Assembly (NCBI GenBank): GCA_009929095.1 | Contig: SABF01000089.1 | Span: forward strand, 1-6,358 | Origin: Erysipelotrichia bacterium | Lineage (GTDB): Bacteria > Bacillota_I > Bacilli_A > Erysipelotrichales > Erysipelotrichaceae | Length of the DNA stretch: 6,358 bases | Reading direction: 5' to 3' | Shown here: positions 5,882-6,358 of the stretch, piece after piece | Numbering within the stretch: the stretch's first letter is position 1 | How the letters are laid out: each line of letters opens with the position of its first letter | Made by a program: the position numbers and the translations under genes | Notes under the pieces: model-generated | What the model was told of the DNA's origin: nothing | Database searches by the model: none | What the model saw: the letters and a program-made list of their open reading frames with translations, nothing else

Positions 5882-6358
5882 GATAGATACTCTCTTGCTT
5901 TATCACATACAGGAAGCTTATTTCCTATTTTGATAATCTCATTCATTTTTTCTTCTGCTTCTGACTTCCTTCCGCAGCTATCCAGAGACAGTGCGTAGTA
6001 ATAATAGTACTGAGTCAGTTCACGGCTGTTCATAAAGTCTGTCTGTACTTTTTCATAAGTGCTGACAGCCTTTTTATAATCGTTGGAAATATAATAATTC
6101 AGCGCTTCCAGTTCTTCCCAGTTATACAGTGATGCGAGTTTCTTTCCTTTGACTTTGGCTCCTTTGAGTTTGGTTATCTCAGGATATGCTTTTTTGGCCG
6201 CGGTTTTGTTGTTTGCCTCAATGTGTGCAAGAAACAGTGAGACATTGCGAATCAGCAGCTGGTCAATATCGCCGCGAAAGATTTTATCATTGGATTGAAT
6301 GAGACGGATTGCGTCGTCATATTGATACTCTGCCAGATTGTATAGAACATCATAGATC
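5878..6358 (-). CDS. TPR-like protein, partial (start lies beyond the window)
   Basis: An uninterrupted minus-strand frame enters from the right edge and gives the last 159 residues of a protein, ending at TGA 5878-5880. It is hydrophilic, mainly helical, Lys/Glu-rich and has no membrane segment. Three stretches resemble tetratricopeptide helix pairs: LAEYQYDDAIRLIQ (fragment residues 8-21), YYISNDYKKAVSTYEKV (88-104), and YYYALSLDSCGRKSEAEEKM (near 118-137), with the usual A/Y/G spacing. TPR arrays mediate protein or peptide binding. A C-terminal TPR region following a helix-turn-helix is typical of RRNPP-type peptide-responsive regulators, but the N-terminus is outside the window, so that is only a possibility; a plain TPR scaffold is the alternative. 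The stop overlaps the DeoR-family start (ATGA), so the two are co-transcribed and probably translationally coupled. Any promoter is outside the window. Confidence 0.8.
   Translation of the reverse strand, partial: IYDVLYNLAEYQYDDAIRLIQSNDKIFRGDIDQLLIRNVSLFLAHIEANNKTAAKKAYPEITKLKGAKVKGKKLASLYNWEELEALNYYISNDYKKAVSTYEKVQTDFMNSRELTQYYYYYALSLDSCGRKSEAEEKMNEIIKIGNKLPVCDKAREYLS

Overview
The window reads as chromosomal DNA of a low-to-moderate GC Gram-positive bacterium (Bacillota). Supporting signs are strong AGGAGG-type ribosome sites, tight ATGA overlaps, SHDIRTPL-type histidine kinase and OmpR-type regulator pairing, and a LanFEG-type ABC transporter. A Clostridia or Erysipelotrichales host is my guess from protein style, not something the sequence proves.

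Layout. Bases 1-230 hold no convincing gene but contain clustered inverted repeats at 71-142. A minus-strand two-component pair follows: a response regulator (1618-2322) and, one base after its stop, a sensor kinase (231-1616). A 145-bp divergent intergenic region (2323-2467) holds an extended -10 for the two-component genes and a perfect 10-bp direct repeat with an 11-bp period, the best candidate operator of the window. Reading right from it is a four-gene plus-strand operon: ATPase (2468-3226), permease (3223-3945), permease (3936-4712) and a 94-residue protein with three predicted membrane segments (4719-5003). After a short convergent gap (5004-5080), a minus-strand pair runs in from the right edge: a TPR-like gene cut by the window end (5878-6358) and a DeoR-family regulator (5081-5881) that overlaps it by ATGA.

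How it may work. The kinase, with an extracellular domain of about 115-120 residues, would sense a stimulus such as a cationic peptide or lantibiotic, phosphorylate the regulator at Asp60, and the regulator would bind the direct repeat to switch on the transporter. The ATPase has Glu instead of Gln in its Q-loop, as described for LanF proteins, and the operon ends in a small three-helix protein whose size, topology and position resemble NukH-type immunity proteins. No lanthipeptide precursor or biosynthetic gene is present here, so a stand-alone peptide-resistance module is the best reading. The DeoR/TPR pair looks functionally separate.
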